From Hirundichthys speculiger (Eukaryota; Chordata; Actinopteri; Beloniformes; Exocoetidae), in the NCBI GenBank assembly GCA_018398805.1, contig JAGFBZ010002033.1, forward strand, positions 2,317,501 to 2,381,500: a DNA stretch of 64,000 nucleotides, written 5' to 3'. Made by a program: the position numbers and the translations under genes. Each line of letters opens with the position of its first letter. The stretch's first letter is position 1. Under the pieces are notes generated by a model. That model did not search any database and had not been told where the DNA came from. It was given only the letters and a program-made list of their open reading frames with translations. Positions 62,891 to 64,000 of the stretch are shown in pieces.

Positions 62891-63865
62891 GTAAAATTAT
62901 TCTGAATCGATCACAAAGGCACGTGGAATGAGACACGCGGGCCCAGTCCGACATAGCGGGCCTCATTCAGCCTTTTTCAAAAACAACATGGAAGATAATG
63001 CGGCACGAGCTGCTCCACCTAGCTTAGCAAGCTAGCTAGCCGTATGCACGGCAGTCATCGCGCAGATTTTTGTGTTTCAATAAATAATACAAATGTTTTC
63101 ACGTGTTTACTCAATTTGTCCGTTGGAAAACTTCCGTTGTGTTAATTTTGTGTACCCGTCGCTTGAAATGTTATTTTATTCGGCTTATCGCGTTCCTTGT
63201 ATTAGCCTTGATGCTAAAACAAAATGGCGCTTAGAGAATCAGTACTAGCTGACGTGCTAGTTAGCTGCGGTGGGTGGAGGGCGGCAGCCCCCTTATTATG
63301 CATTGCAGAACTGCTGTACATTCACTGGTGGCTATAAACTCCGATGTAACATAATGATTGCATCAATTAAACTATAAATGCGACGATGTTCGTCCCCCCC
63401 ACCCCCACAATGATAATGCACATATCCTTAAAAACCAGACGCGCGTAACGTCACCGCAGACTGGATGGTTTATTTGTCTTATTTCTGAGTTGTCATGTGA
63501 CGACCGTGCATTTCATCCCACGCAATAAGCAGGTCTCGTCCTCCAAGAGCTATCAGGGTAGCTTCCTATGAGGTCGACCCTGGCACACTGATCGGGGCTG
63601 TCCTTTGTTTCAATTTGGGTTCTGAGCCATCAGGCTCAACCAGCTCCAGGTGTATGTCTGCAGGTTCATGTTGCATGCAGTACCCTGGATGAGCAATGGA
63701 TGGAGCTAGTGGTCAAAAAAAACACTGCACTCCTCAGAGGAAGGAGGTTTTCTGTCTTAGCTACTTAAGTCTGTTAATGGTATGTTTTCTACAGTGGCAC
63801 GAATGCGCTAGGTATTAACTCAAATTTTAAAATAATTCATAAAATTGCATAACTGTTCCCTCAGT
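62891..63865. other. intron-like or intergenic DNA
   Basis: CpG-containing text fades after about 63480. No coding exon is recognised. A C-rich tract lies near 63393-63410. Confidence 0.35.
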
Positions 63866-64000
63866 GAATCGTCTACCTTCATCTAATCCTATCCTCTGGA
63901 TCCTCTTTTCTTACACCAACTGACTTCATGTATTTCACTGCATCCATACATCTCTTTGGACTTTCTCTTGGTCTCCTCCCTGGCAGTTCCAACCTCATCA
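63866..64000 (-). mobile_element. LINE C-terminal fragment at window edge
   Basis: The text ACTTCATGTATTTCACTGCA...TTTCTCTTGGTCTCCTCCCT is homologous to 7210-7285 and reads in antisense as the degenerate GRRPRGRP...RWMDAVK end of an RTE/BovB-style LINE. It continues beyond the window. Confidence 0.65.

Overview
This is a vertebrate nuclear window with the look of a teleost (ray-finned) fish. Genes are multi-exon with GT-AG introns and short fish-sized intergenic spaces. Fragments of LINE, hAT, Tc1/mariner and TTAA-type elements are common, and the products are clear vertebrate orthologues. Every gene I can support lies on the + strand.

Layout. (1) 620-3180: a broken coiled-coil gene with a TATA promoter, a perfect heat-shock element and three 21-bp CRE-like repeats. 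Its coding part has two frameshifts, one in-frame TAG and a 328-bp LINE insertion flanked by a 9-bp target duplication. (2) 3200-16700: no gene seen; repeats, including two almost identical 395-bp TTAA elements in opposite orientation, a small hAT element, and LINE remnants. (3) 16711-31526: frmpd3-like gene (PDZ + FERM + long C-terminal tail) in 14 recognisable exons, with three +1 frameshifts. (4) 37020-41740: prps1, intact, 7 exons, 318 aa, behind a CpG-rich promoter with CRE and YY1-like sites. (5) 43100-45260: slc25a53-like mitochondrial carrier, one coding exon, one +1 frameshift. (6) 47115-49676: a beta-thymosin (47 aa, two coding exons). (7) 51760-62084: slain1-like microtubule plus-end protein, 8 coding exons, 619 aa, intact. 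(8) 62700-64000: a GC-rich region with a candidate untranslated first exon of a next gene that lies outside the window, then a LINE fragment at the edge.

The genes are not a pathway. What ties them together is position: human FRMPD3-PRPS1 and SLC25A53-TMSB15 are two Xq22 neighbourhoods about 3 Mb apart, and here they sit within 33 kb in the same orientation, followed by a homologue of a human chromosome 13 gene (SLAIN1). I see no tRNA, rRNA, CRISPR array or operon-like system. The best candidates for something undescribed are the LINE insertion at 1274-1601, which creates a frame-restoring GT-AG intron through its own target duplication, and the heat-shock/CRE/AU-rich layout of the gene it hit. 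Six apparent frameshifts in three genes all have the same sign (+1), which points to sequence error more than decay.
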